A program made the translations under genes and the position numbers. DNA of 10,327 nucleotides from Gemmatimonas sp. UBA2094 (GTDB taxonomy: Bacteria; Gemmatimonadota; Gemmatimonadetes; Gemmatimonadales; Gemmatimonadaceae). Under the pieces are notes generated by a model. That model saw nothing but the letters and a program-made list of their open reading frames with translations, ran no database searches and was not told the origin of the DNA. Shown one piece after another: positions 1-6,567 of this stretch (its first letter is position 1; each line of letters starts with the position of its first letter). The stretch lies in assembly GCA_002331565.1 (NCBI GenBank), contig DCZC01000023.1, positions 1-10,327 on the forward strand, in the 5' to 3' direction.

Positions 1-1
1 C

Positions 2-112
2 ACGGCGCTCGACGCGGCGGTGAGCGCGGCGGAAGGCGCGCGCGGCTGCGACGGCAAGAAGACGGACCTGCTCAAGAAGGCGCTGCAGGACCTCCGCGCT
101 CCGGCGATGTAA
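2..112 (+). CDS. 3' end of an unidentified protein (partial)
   Basis: An open frame enters from the left edge and ends at a TAA at 110-112, giving the last 36 residues of a protein. The tail is rich in Ala, Lys and Leu, contains one Cys (GCDGKK) and looks helical. No motif identifies the family. Codons have the G/C-rich third positions seen in the other genes, and a strong hairpin terminator follows directly, which supports a real gene end. Function cannot be assigned from this fragment. Confidence 0.6.
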   Translation, partial: TALDAAVSAAEGARGCDGKKTDLLKKALQDLRAPAM

Positions 113-135
113 GCCGGCCGGACACCCGGCTGCCA

Positions 136-173
136 CGAACGGCGCGCTTCCCGATAGGGGAGCGCGCCGTTTG
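136..173 (+). terminator. Rho-independent-type terminator hairpin
   Basis: Positions 136-152 pair with 157-173 to give a 17-bp stem (two G-T wobbles, no mismatch) closed by the tetraloop GATA. The stem core is very GC-rich and the descending strand ends in only three T residues, so the U tract is short. It lies 24 bases after the TAA of the partial gene and is the expected end of that transcript. It should also insulate the DraG-like gene downstream. Confidence 0.75.
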
Positions 174-385
174 CCGTAGTGGCGGCTGGGGCTGCTCGTC
201 ACGGTCGTGTTCGGCCATCACGCGGCCACTGAGTGTCATCTCCTCGTCATCTCGCATCGCGAGCGCGGTGGGGTTTTCGTCATCTACGGTACTTTTTCGC
301 GCGATTTCGGGATTTTCGCTATTGACGCGCCTCGCATACTGCAGACGTCGGGTATCGATCGTTCTCCACTTCACGGGTCAGCAGT

Positions 386-1528
386 ATGGGTATTCGCGAT
401 CACGTGCCGCACATGGTGTACGGGCCGCGCAAGTCGATGGAAACGCGCGCCACGCAAACCGATCGTCGCGACCGCGTACGGGGGTGTCTCCTGGGCGGGG
501 CAGTCGGTGATGCCCTCGGCGCTCCGGTGGAGTATCGCAACAGCAAGGACATCATCGCCGATCACGGACCGGATGGTCTGCGAGACTTCGTCCCGCTGCA
601 CGGCACGCTGGGCGCGATCACGGACGACACGCAGGTGATGCTCTTCGCCTCGGAGGCGTTGCTGCGCGCGCGCGTACTGTCGTACGGCTATCGCAGCTTC
701 CACCCGCCGACGCTCATGCGCAATGCGCTGCGTCGCTGGTTCATGACGCAACGCATGAATGGCCCGCTTCCCGACCATCTCGACACGGCGCGCGGATGGC
801 TGCTGGACATCCCGGGCCTGTGGGTGCAACGCCATCCCGACAAGGTCACGGTGATCGCGTTGCGGAAGGCGGGGCTGGGCACACCCGAGGAAGCGATTAC
901 CGACTCGTCGGGCTCAGGGGGCATGGCCCGCTGCGCGCCCGCCGGCATGTTCTACCAGGACGATCCGTACCGGCTGGGGTGCGAGCTCATGGCCATCACG
1001 CACGGGCATCCGCACGGCGTCGTCGCCGGGGGCTACATGGCCTCGATCATCGGGCAGCTGATGCACGGCATGTCCATCCAGGTCGCCGTGGAGGCCACCA
1101 TTTCGCGGGGGATGTACGCGCTGGGGCAGAACGCGGTGCAGACAACGGTGCGGTATGCGGTGGAGCGCGCGGGACAGGTCCGCTTCGCCGGCATCAACCC
1201 CACGTGGTTCGATATCGAGGAGATCGGCGACGGTAAACTGGCGCAGGATGCGCTGGCGCTCGCGCTGTATTGCGCCTTGTCACATCCGGAACCCACGCCG
1301 GAGAGCTTCGAGCGCGCGGTGGCGCTGGCGGTGAACCACTCGGGGTGCAGCTCCACCGTTGGCGCGCTCACCGGCCAGATTCTGGGCACCATGCACGGGG
1401 TCGCGGTAATTCCACCGCGCTGGCTCGAGCAGTTGGAACTGCGTGATGTGATCGAGGAGATGGCCGAGGACCTCGCCACCGGGCACATGACCGGTCCCGA
1501 CTGGAAGCGCCGCTACCCGCCCAAGTAG
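386..1528 (+). CDS. ADP-ribosylglycohydrolase (DraG/ARH) family protein with altered metal site
   Basis: This 380-residue protein has the DraG/ARH fold signature. The family removes ADP-ribose from modified proteins or small molecules with a binuclear Mg/Mn centre. Visible motifs are GDALGAPVE (41-49, with the family Glu at E49), TDDT (79-82, first metal cluster), GSGGMARCAPAG (176-187), THGHPHG (205-211) and NHSGCSSTVGALTG (317-330). In the last motif relatives normally have Gly-Asp-Ser-Asp. Here the two Asp positions are C321 and S323, so half of the metal ligands are missing while T324 is kept. The protein may be inactive, may bind one metal, or may have another role. The start is uncertain: ATG 386 gives the longest frame, ATG 413 and ATG 437 are alternatives, and none has a good Shine-Dalgarno sequence. 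The leader 267-345 is relatively AT-rich, with weak promoter-like hexamers (TTGACG 322-327, CATACT 335-340) at poor spacing. Confidence 0.9.
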   Translation: MGIRDHVPHMVYGPRKSMETRATQTDRRDRVRGCLLGGAVGDALGAPVEYRNSKDIIADHGPDGLRDFVPLHGTLGAITDDTQVMLFASEALLRARVLSYGYRSFHPPTLMRNALRRWFMTQRMNGPLPDHLDTARGWLLDIPGLWVQRHPDKVTVIALRKAGLGTPEEAITDSSGSGGMARCAPAGMFYQDDPYRLGCELMAITHGHPHGVVAGGYMASIIGQLMHGMSIQVAVEATISRGMYALGQNAVQTTVRYAVERAGQVRFAGINPTWFDIEEIGDGKLAQDALALALYCALSHPEPTPESFERAVALAVNHSGCSSTVGALTGQILGTMHGVAVIPPRWLEQLELRDVIEEMAEDLATGHMTGPDWKRRYPPK

Positions 1529-1535
1529 CGGCGCT
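1506..1535. terminator. Hairpin across the convergent junction of the DraG-like and VOC genes
   Basis: Positions 1506-1516 and 1525-1535 form a perfect 11-bp inverted repeat with an 8-base loop. The right arm contains the TAG stop of the DraG-like gene. The hairpin sits where two genes converge (stops 27 bases apart) and could end transcription from both sides. There is no T tract on either side, so it may act as a 3'-end stabiliser or a Rho-assisted site instead. Confidence 0.45.
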
Positions 1536-1555
1536 GCCGCGACAGGCACCGCGCC

Positions 1556-1963
1556 TCAGACGGGTTGCCCGTGCGCCGGGTTCATGTAGAACGGTTCCCA
1601 GTGGTGGCCATCGGGATCATAGAAGCTCCACTGAAACATGAAGCCGTGATCCTGCAGCGGTTGGGCGGGGCTGCCACCGTTCGCGAGCGCGGCCTCCACC
1701 ATCTGCGTCACCTCCTCGCGACTGTCGAGCAGCAGGGCAACAATCGCTTCGGTGTGGGTGGCGGTGTCGCAGATCTGCCGCGTGGTGAAGCCCTTGAAGA
1801 AGGGCTCGGCGAGCAGCATCACGCTGGCGTGGTCGTTCACCACCATACAGGCGGCATTGTCGTCGGTGAATTGCGGATTGAAGTGGAATCCGAGCGCCGA
1901 CCAGAACGCCTTGGTGTGCGCGAGGTTCTTCACGGCGAGGTTGGGAAAGATCATCCGGGGCAT
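1556..1963 (-). CDS. VOC (glyoxalase/bleomycin-resistance fold) family protein
   Basis: The 135-residue product has the length and ends of a single vicinal-oxygen-chelate protein with two beta-alpha-beta-beta-beta modules. The start (FPNLAVKNLAHTKAFWSALGF) is the typical first strand and helix, and the end carries the family signature DPDGHHWEPF (116-125), in which H/E residues usually bind metal. It resembles predicted lactoylglutathione-lyase-like proteins (COG3607 type), but the substrate cannot be read from sequence. ATG 1963 is preferred because GAGG lies about 8 bases upstream on the minus strand. The open frame continues further upstream, but family similarity starts here. A second ATG at 1954 is possible. 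It is transcribed divergently from the YdjM-like gene and converges on the DraG-like gene, so it is probably monocistronic. Confidence 0.88.
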   Translation of the reverse strand: MPRMIFPNLAVKNLAHTKAFWSALGFHFNPQFTDDNAACMVVNDHASVMLLAEPFFKGFTTRQICDTATHTEAIVALLLDSREEVTQMVEAALANGGSPAQPLQDHGFMFQWSFYDPDGHHWEPFYMNPAHGQPV

Positions 1964-1995
1964 GGTCGTCCTCGATGGCGTACGGGAAAACCCGG

Positions 1996-2023
1996 TTGAC
2001 AGCAGTGGGGGCGTGCCTGCAAT
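1996..2023 (+). promoter_or_regulatory. Candidate promoter of the YdjM-like gene
   Basis: A perfect TTGACA (-35) at 1996-2001 is followed after 16 bases by TGCAAT at 2018-2023 (4 of 6 matches to TATAAT). The predicted transcript start falls at about 2030-2031, on the GTG start codon, so the mRNA would be leaderless. The -10 lies inside the palindrome 2015-2030. The -10 is weak, so this is an inference. Confidence 0.35.
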
Positions 2024-2030
2024 TGCAGGC
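2015..2030. promoter_or_regulatory. Perfect 16-base palindrome in a divergent intergenic region
   Basis: GCCTGCAATTGCAGGC is its own reverse complement. It lies between the divergent VOC (start 1963) and YdjM-like (GTG 2031) genes, directly against the GTG and over the proposed -10. This is a classic placement for a dimeric repressor operator. No regulator gene in the window is an obvious partner. Confidence 0.4.
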
Positions 2031-3317
2031 GTGGACAACATTACGCACGGACTCGCGGGTTTGCTGGTGGCGGATGCCGCGGGCCACTGGCTCGAACGGC
2101 GCGGAGTGCGCATCACCCCGCGCGCCCGGCGCACGCTGAGCGTGTTGGGGGTGGTGGCAGCCGAATTCCCCGACAGTGATCTCCTGTACTCCGGCCCCGT
2201 GCTGCGCATGGGGAACCTCGGGTATCTGCTGCATCATCGCGGGCACACGCACACGATCGTGTGGGCGGTATTCAGCGCGCTGCTGTTGTGGTGGGCGGCG
2301 CGGTGGTGGGTAAACTCCGGAAGCTCGGACGGCGGAGGCTCGGACCGCGGAAACCTCCGCGGCGGTCTGTTGGCCGTGGCGGTCATCGGCACGCTGTCGC
2401 ATCTGCTGCTCGACTTCACCAACAGTTACGGAGTTCACCCGTTCTGGCCGTTCGACAACCGGTGGTTCTACGGCGATGCGGTGTTCATCGTGGAGCCGTG
2501 GCTGTGGCTGGTGAGCATTCCGGCGCTCTTCTTCAATCGGCCGTCGCGGTCGGGCCGTGGCGTGTTGGCGCTGTTCTTCGTGCTCATCATCGCGGCTACG
2601 CTCCTGCTTGGAGAGGTGGCCCGCGACGTCGCCGTGGTGCTGGTGGTGTTCGCGGCCGGATGGCCGGTGCTGCAATGGCGACTGCCGGCAGGTGTTCGCA
2701 CCATGAGTGGTCTCGGTGCATGGGCGCTCGTCACCGCCGGGTTCTTCGTCGCGTCGGCGCGGGCGGAATCGGCGGTGCGCGCGGCGGTGGCGGGCGTATC
2801 GGCTACCGAGCGGGTGCTCGACGTGTCGCTCAATCCCGGCCCCGGCGACTGGGGGTGCTGGTCGGCACTCGTGATGAGCACCGATGGTGATGACTATCGA
2901 GTGACATCGGCGTTCGTGGCACCGTTCGCCGGAGCGCGCCCGTTGGCGACGTGCGAGGCCCGCTATGGGAGCGGGCGCATCGGGAGCGATGTGCTGGGCG
3001 GGCTTGCAGCCGCCGAGCCCTCGTCGTTCGTGGCGACCACGCACGTGCGGTGGCGATTGTCGTGGCGCAGGCCGCGCGCGGAATTCCAGCAACTCGCCCG
3101 ATCGCACTGCGAAGTGCAGGCGGCGTTGCGCTTTATGCGGGTGCCCGTGTGGCAGCGCGTGGGCGAGCGCGAGCTGGTGCTGAGTGACGCGCGCTTCGGC
3201 GTGGGAGGGGGCGGGTTCAGCGAACTCCTCGTTCCGGCCGCGGGCGAGTGCGGCCTGCGGAGAGCGTGGATACCGGGGTGGCTTCCGCCACGCCGCGAAC
3301 TGTACAGTGCGCGGTGA
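2031..3317 (+). CDS. Membrane-bound metal-dependent hydrolase, YdjM/YfhP (DUF457) type
   Basis: The 428-residue protein begins DNITHGLAGLLVADAAG, the usual start of the YdjM/YfhP family of predicted integral-membrane metal hydrolases. Conserved candidate ligands are H6, D48/D50 in EFPDSD, the cluster HHRGHTH (68-74) and SH-LLLD (123-128). Hydrophobic segments near 76-90, 113-127, 152-168, 178-194, 199-212 and 228-242 suggest about six membrane spans, followed by a soluble C-terminal domain from about 255. Residues 95-107 form a Gly/Ser/Asp linker encoded by near-repeated DNA. GTG 2031 is chosen because it fits the family start. An in-frame GTG at 2013 has a G-rich tract just upstream but would put the palindrome inside the coding region. 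The true reaction is unknown for the family. It is divergent from the VOC gene and ends in repeat-like sequence before copy A. Confidence 0.85.
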   Translation: MDNITHGLAGLLVADAAGHWLERRGVRITPRARRTLSVLGVVAAEFPDSDLLYSGPVLRMGNLGYLLHHRGHTHTIVWAVFSALLLWWAARWWVNSGSSDGGGSDRGNLRGGLLAVAVIGTLSHLLLDFTNSYGVHPFWPFDNRWFYGDAVFIVEPWLWLVSIPALFFNRPSRSGRGVLALFFVLIIAATLLLGEVARDVAVVLVVFAAGWPVLQWRLPAGVRTMSGLGAWALVTAGFFVASARAESAVRAAVAGVSATERVLDVSLNPGPGDWGCWSALVMSTDGDDYRVTSAFVAPFAGARPLATCEARYGSGRIGSDVLGGLAAAEPSSFVATTHVRWRLSWRRPRAEFQQLARSHCEVQAALRFMRVPVWQRVGERELVLSDARFGVGGGGFSELLVPAAGECGLRRAWIPGWLPPRRELYSAR

Positions 3318-3353
3318 GAGCCGAGCGGGGTGTTGGAGAGTTGAGACGCGTGA

Positions 3354-3476
3354 GGCGGAGAGTTGAGCTCGGATCGCAGTGAGAGTTGAGCTGGTTCGCA
3401 GTGAGAGCTGAGGGCTTGCTCGACTCTCACTGCTAGAGCGCTCGTGCTCACTGCGATCCGGGCTCAACTCTCCGCC
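3354..3476. repeat. Palindromic intergenic repeat, copy A
   Basis: Arms 3354-3383 and 3447-3476 are inverted repeats matching at 29 of 30 positions. The 63-base interior holds a second perfect 10-bp inverted repeat (3398-3407 with 3424-3433), so the single strand can fold into a branched hairpin. The unit 3357-3468 is repeated in the same orientation at 5182-5294: 53 of 59 bases match without gaps over the left part, and 28 of 28 over 3441-3468 against 5267-5294. Related GAGAGTTGAG units also occur just upstream (3336-3345). The element lies between the convergent YdjM-like and serine hydrolase genes, where it could terminate both transcripts. It has no coding capacity. Confidence 0.85.
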
Positions 3477-3517
3477 CCATCTCTCGACTCCATGGCTCAC
3501 CGCTCGTGGCAGAGATC

Positions 3518-5095
3518 TCAGTTACGACACGTCGGCAACGCCCCGATGCGCTCTTCGTTCCTCATCTCGCTCACGTCGAACTGCTGCACGCGCGCCGGCG
3601 TCGTGGGCGCCAGCGTGATGCGGACGCGCAGAGCGCCGTTGGCGCACGCCACCTTCCACTCGCCGCGCAGGGCATTCTCGGCCCACATGGGGCCATCGGT
3701 GCGGCACGCGCCCCCGGCGGCCGTGACGAGCCGCTGGATGTGGGCGGCGCGACGTGGAGCGCTTTCGTCCTTGTACAGATTCATCGCGGCAATACTGTCG
3801 CCAAGGGCGGTGTTCCAGCCGGTGGTCACGAGGCGCGTGACCTGATCGCGCATGGCGGTGAGCACGGGCGACGGGCGCACGGTGCGCGGCACGAGGCCGC
3901 CGCTCTTCGCGAGCACCTCGAAGGCGGCATCGAGCGGCGTGCCCCAGCTGGTGTACGTGAGATTGCCAAGGGCGATGAGCCCGACGCCGTACTCGGGAAG
4001 CCAGCGCATCTGCGACCCGAAGCCCGGCAGCCCACCGCTGTGCGCCACGATGTGGTTGAAGAGACAGTTCTGCGAAACCCGCAGGCCGTAGGCGTAGCCG
4101 CCGCTGTTGAGTGCGAAGCCGTTGGCCGTGCGCGAGACGGTGGCGCCGGCGTTGCGCCACAGCTGCTGCATCTCGCGCAACGACGAACGCTTGAGCACGG
4201 GCGATTCGGCGCCATCGCGTGGTGGCCAGGCGCTGAGCATGAGCCCCACCCATCGCGAGAGATCGGCGCTGCTGGTGAGCATGCCGCCCATGGCGCCGAA
4301 CGAACCATCGGGGAGCGGCGGCTCCTCGAGCCATTGGCCGTCCTGCAGCCGATAGCCGTGGGCCAGCCGGTTGGCCGGCACGTCACGCGCTTCGAGGGTG
4401 GTGCTGGACATGCCGAGCGGGCGCAGCACGCGGTCGCGCACGTAGCGCGCATAGGGCATGCCGCTCACGTTCACGACGATCCGACCGAGAATGGCGAAGC
4501 CGAAGTTGCTGTACTCGTACGCGATGCCCGGCGCATTCGAAAACGGAATGCCCTCGCGGATCATGCGCGAGAGGTCCTCGTCACTGGCGGCGAGTTGCTG
4601 GTCGCCCCAGGGATTGTCCTCGGGAAACCCCGCCGAGTGCGTGAGGAGATGGCGCACGGTGATGCGCGGCGCATCGCTGGTGGGATAGCGGAGGCCCTTG
4701 AGTTGCGGCACGTACTTCTCGGCCGGGTCATCGAGCGACAGCCGGCCCGCGTCGCGGAGCTGCAGAATCGCGAGTGCCGTGAAGCTCTTGGTCATGCTGG
4801 CGATGCGGAACACGCTGCTCGTATCTACGCGCGCGCCGGTCGGCACTTCGCGCAGTCCGTGAGCGGCCACGTGCCACAGCTTGCCGTCGACGATGATGCC
4901 GTACGCGATACCGGGTACGCGCGAACGCTGCATGAACGCGCGCATGACGCTGTCCACTGCCGGGATCGTGCGCGCGAGCCGCTCCGCGCGATCGGGGAGA
5001 TCGAAGGCGGGCGGGGGCGCAACGCTGGACTGGGCGCCGGCGGTGGCGGCCGTGGCGAGCAGCGCGAGAGGGAGGATGCGGGAGAGTGGGTGCAT
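3518..5095 (-). CDS. Secreted serine hydrolase, class C beta-lactamase / penicillin-binding (PF00144) family
   Basis: From ATG 5095 the product is 525 residues. A signal peptide (basic n-region, hydrophobic ILPLALLATAATA, probable cleavage at AGA-QS near residue 21) sends it to the periplasm. The catalytic motifs of the family are present in order: SMTK (S100 nucleophile, K103), YSN (Y195-N197) and HSGG (352-355, in the place of KTG). LLTHSAGFP (150-158) and YAYGLRV (334-340) are further family hallmarks. About 125 residues after the core (400-525) form an extra C-terminal domain, common in esterase/peptidase-like members. Substrate is unknown: D-Ala-D-Ala peptides, esters or beta-lactams are all possible. 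A GTG at 5113 would add six residues, but ATG 5095 gives a cleaner signal peptide. It is flanked by repeat copies A and B in the same orientation and has operator-like palindromes upstream. Confidence 0.92.
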   Translation of the reverse strand: MHPLSRILPLALLATAATAGAQSSVAPPPAFDLPDRAERLARTIPAVDSVMRAFMQRSRVPGIAYGIIVDGKLWHVAAHGLREVPTGARVDTSSVFRIASMTKSFTALAILQLRDAGRLSLDDPAEKYVPQLKGLRYPTSDAPRITVRHLLTHSAGFPEDNPWGDQQLAASDEDLSRMIREGIPFSNAPGIAYEYSNFGFAILGRIVVNVSGMPYARYVRDRVLRPLGMSSTTLEARDVPANRLAHGYRLQDGQWLEEPPLPDGSFGAMGGMLTSSADLSRWVGLMLSAWPPRDGAESPVLKRSSLREMQQLWRNAGATVSRTANGFALNSGGYAYGLRVSQNCLFNHIVAHSGGLPGFGSQMRWLPEYGVGLIALGNLTYTSWGTPLDAAFEVLAKSGGLVPRTVRPSPVLTAMRDQVTRLVTTGWNTALGDSIAAMNLYKDESAPRRAAHIQRLVTAAGGACRTDGPMWAENALRGEWKVACANGALRVRITLAPTTPARVQQFDVSEMRNEERIGALPTCRN

Positions 5096-5123
5096 GCACA
5101 GATGTGCACCCACCGCGTCGTCA

Positions 5124-5159
5124 CGTCAACGGTCTCGCGGCTGAGGCCTCAGCGCTGAG
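5124..5159 (-). promoter_or_regulatory. Overlapping palindromes and -35-like site upstream of the serine hydrolase gene
   Basis: A perfect 14-base palindrome (5140-5153, GCTGAGGCCTCAGC) overlaps a perfect 12-base palindrome (5148-5159, CTCAGCGCTGAG). On the minus strand, TTGACG (5129-5124) follows ten bases closer to the gene. Its first base is 34 bases before the A of ATG 5095, the same offset as TTGACA to GTG 2031 in the YdjM-like gene, which would suit a leaderless start. No convincing -10 hexamer is present, so the promoter is tentative. The palindromes themselves are exact. Confidence 0.4.
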
Positions 5160-5181
5160 TCGAAGCGGCGAGCGGACAGCT

Positions 5182-5294
5182 GGAGAATTGAGCCCGGATC
5201 GCAGTGAGAATTGCGCTGGCTCGCAGTGAGAGTTGAGGGCGCCGCTCAATTCTCACCTCGAGAACCCTCGTGCTCACTGCGATCCGGGCTCAAC
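5182..5294. repeat. Palindromic intergenic repeat, copy B
   Basis: Arms 5188-5208 and 5273-5293 are a perfect 21-bp inverted repeat. Inside is a 12-bp hairpin (5226-5237 with 5245-5256, one G-T wobble, 7-base loop). It is a full-length homologue of copy A (3357-3468) in the same orientation, with the central 25-26 bases diverged but still able to form an inner stem. More degenerate CAACTCT units continue to about 5352 and run into the TGA stop of the saccharopine-dehydrogenase-like gene. Copies A and B bracket the serine hydrolase gene as direct repeats about 1.8 kb apart. Confidence 0.85.
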
Positions 5295-5350
5295 GCTCAC
5301 GCTCGCCATTCAACTCTTCGTCTCACGACTGTGGTCTCGGTCCTCAACTC

Positions 5351-6445
5351 TCAGCGCGCGATCGCCGCGAGCTCGTCGACGAAGTGCGCTCCGAATGCCG
5401 TCGCGGGCGTGTGGTACCCCGGTTCCGGCGGGTTCGTCAGCATCCGGCGCGCGCTTTCCACCGCCGCGATGGCGGTGAAGCGGTAGCCCTCGGGGGTCAC
5501 GAGGGTGTCTTCGACGGTGCGACCGTCGGGGTGCGTGACCCGTCCCCACACCTGCATGCGCGCGGTCTCGCGCGTGGTTTTGTCCGGGCCGTGCACACGG
5601 GCGTCGATCTGTCGCTCGATGAGGCGTCTGGTGGCGGGCGCGGCGAGCAGCGGCTTGAGCAGGGGGAAGGCCCGCATGGCCGCACGCGCGCCCGCGGGAA
5701 GCGCGATATAGGTGTGGATATCGGGAATCTTCGTGCTCCAGTGCGCCGTGCTCACGTCGCCCCACGGAATGGTCACCGCACGTCGCGGCTTGTCGCGGAA
5801 GGGGATCTCGCGGGTCCGCCAGGCGCGTGGCACGGGTACGATGCGACCGTCCTGTCTGATGGCCCCGCCGCCGCCGCCGAGGAGCATGGTTTTGAGGGTG
5901 CCGCGACTGAAGCCACCGCCGCCGGCAAAGGCGAGTTCGAGCAGCGAGGCGCCGGGCAGACGGGCGGCGAGCTGCGCGGCGAGGCAGTCGGTGGGCACGA
6001 CATCGAAGCCCACGCCCGGAAGGATCACCACGTGGCGCTGTCTGGCGGCCGGGTGTTGCTGCCGGCAGGCCTCGAACACGGCAATCTCGCCGGTGATGTC
6101 GAGGTAATGCGCCCCCGTCTCGAGACAGGCCTGCACCATGGGCGCACTCGTGCGGAAGAACGGGCCCGCGCAGTGCAGCACCACCTTCACGCCGGCCAGC
6201 ATGGCCCGCAGGTCGTCGTGTGGTACCGGCGGCGGTGAGCCGGGCGGCGTCAGCCCCGACTGACTGTCACTCCCACCACGGCCGGCGAACAATGCGGCGA
6301 CCCGCATCTCGAGATCGTAGCGGGTGGCGATATCCCGCAAGGCCTCCGGATCGCGTCCGGCGACGATGGGGCGGATCCCGCGTCGCACGCATTCCTCGAC
6401 GATGAGCGTGCCGGTGTAGCCATAGGCGCCATAGATGAGCAGCAT
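5351..6445 (-). CDS. Saccharopine-dehydrogenase-like NAD(P)-binding oxidoreductase
   Basis: The 364-residue product opens with MLLIYGAYGYTGTLI, a Rossmann dinucleotide-binding strand and glycine loop (GAYGYTG, 6-12), followed by VAGRDPEAL at the end of strand 2. VVLHCAGPF (88-96), HYLDITGE (113-120) and LPGVGFDVVPTDCLA (142-156) are hallmarks of the saccharopine dehydrogenase/trans-acting enoyl reductase superfamily. Members reduce or rearrange lipid or polyketide intermediates, but most bacterial ones are uncharacterised. Residues 54-78 are a Gly/Ser/Pro-rich insertion where relatives usually have a short loop. ATG 6445 matches the family start; a TTG at 6454 is an alternative. No Shine-Dalgarno site is visible. 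It is divergent from the Ada-like gene and lies 255 bases upstream of the serine hydrolase gene on the same strand, with copy B between, so co-transcription is doubtful. Confidence 0.88.
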   Translation of the reverse strand: MLLIYGAYGYTGTLIVEECVRRGIRPIVAGRDPEALRDIATRYDLEMRVAALFAGRGGSDSQSGLTPPGSPPPVPHDDLRAMLAGVKVVLHCAGPFFRTSAPMVQACLETGAHYLDITGEIAVFEACRQQHPAARQRHVVILPGVGFDVVPTDCLAAQLAARLPGASLLELAFAGGGGFSRGTLKTMLLGGGGGAIRQDGRIVPVPRAWRTREIPFRDKPRRAVTIPWGDVSTAHWSTKIPDIHTYIALPAGARAAMRAFPLLKPLLAAPATRRLIERQIDARVHGPDKTTRETARMQVWGRVTHPDGRTVEDTLVTPEGYRFTAIAAVESARRMLTNPPEPGYHTPATAFGAHFVDELAAIAR

Positions 6446-6567
6446 GCGTCGCAATATGAGAGATTTCGCAGAATCCGCACGATTCGGAGCGTGAGACGCG
6501 GAGCCGGCATGTTTCCTTCGGGGCAGTCGCGCTACGCACCCACACGCCGGAACGGCAGGCCGTCGTC

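Noticed and set aside
236..285. Repeated TCATCT units in the leader of the DraG-like gene
   Set aside because: Three short, irregularly spaced copies (about 236, 247 and 279) are within chance expectation and show no clear structure.
322..340. TTGACG / CATACT as the promoter of the DraG-like gene
   Set aside because: The two hexamers are only seven bases apart, which cannot serve as -35 and -10 together, and no better partner is found for either.
1617..3500. Long minus-strand open frame (627 codons) opposite the YdjM-like gene and into the VOC gene
   Set aside because: Its translation is low-complexity Arg/His/Pro-rich and it overlaps two recognisable genes in other frames. It also crosses repeat copy A.
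3506..5158. Long plus-strand open frame (550 codons) opposite the serine hydrolase gene
   Set aside because: It is the antisense shadow of a gene with a clear signal peptide and all catalytic motifs. In GC-rich DNA the opposite strand often lacks stops. Its Arg/His/Ala-rich translation has no recognisable domain.
3354..5294. Repeats A and B as a CRISPR array or insertion-sequence ends
   Set aside because: There are only two full copies about 1.8 kb apart with no regular spacers or cas genes, and no transposase lies between them. The gene inside is a complete serine hydrolase.
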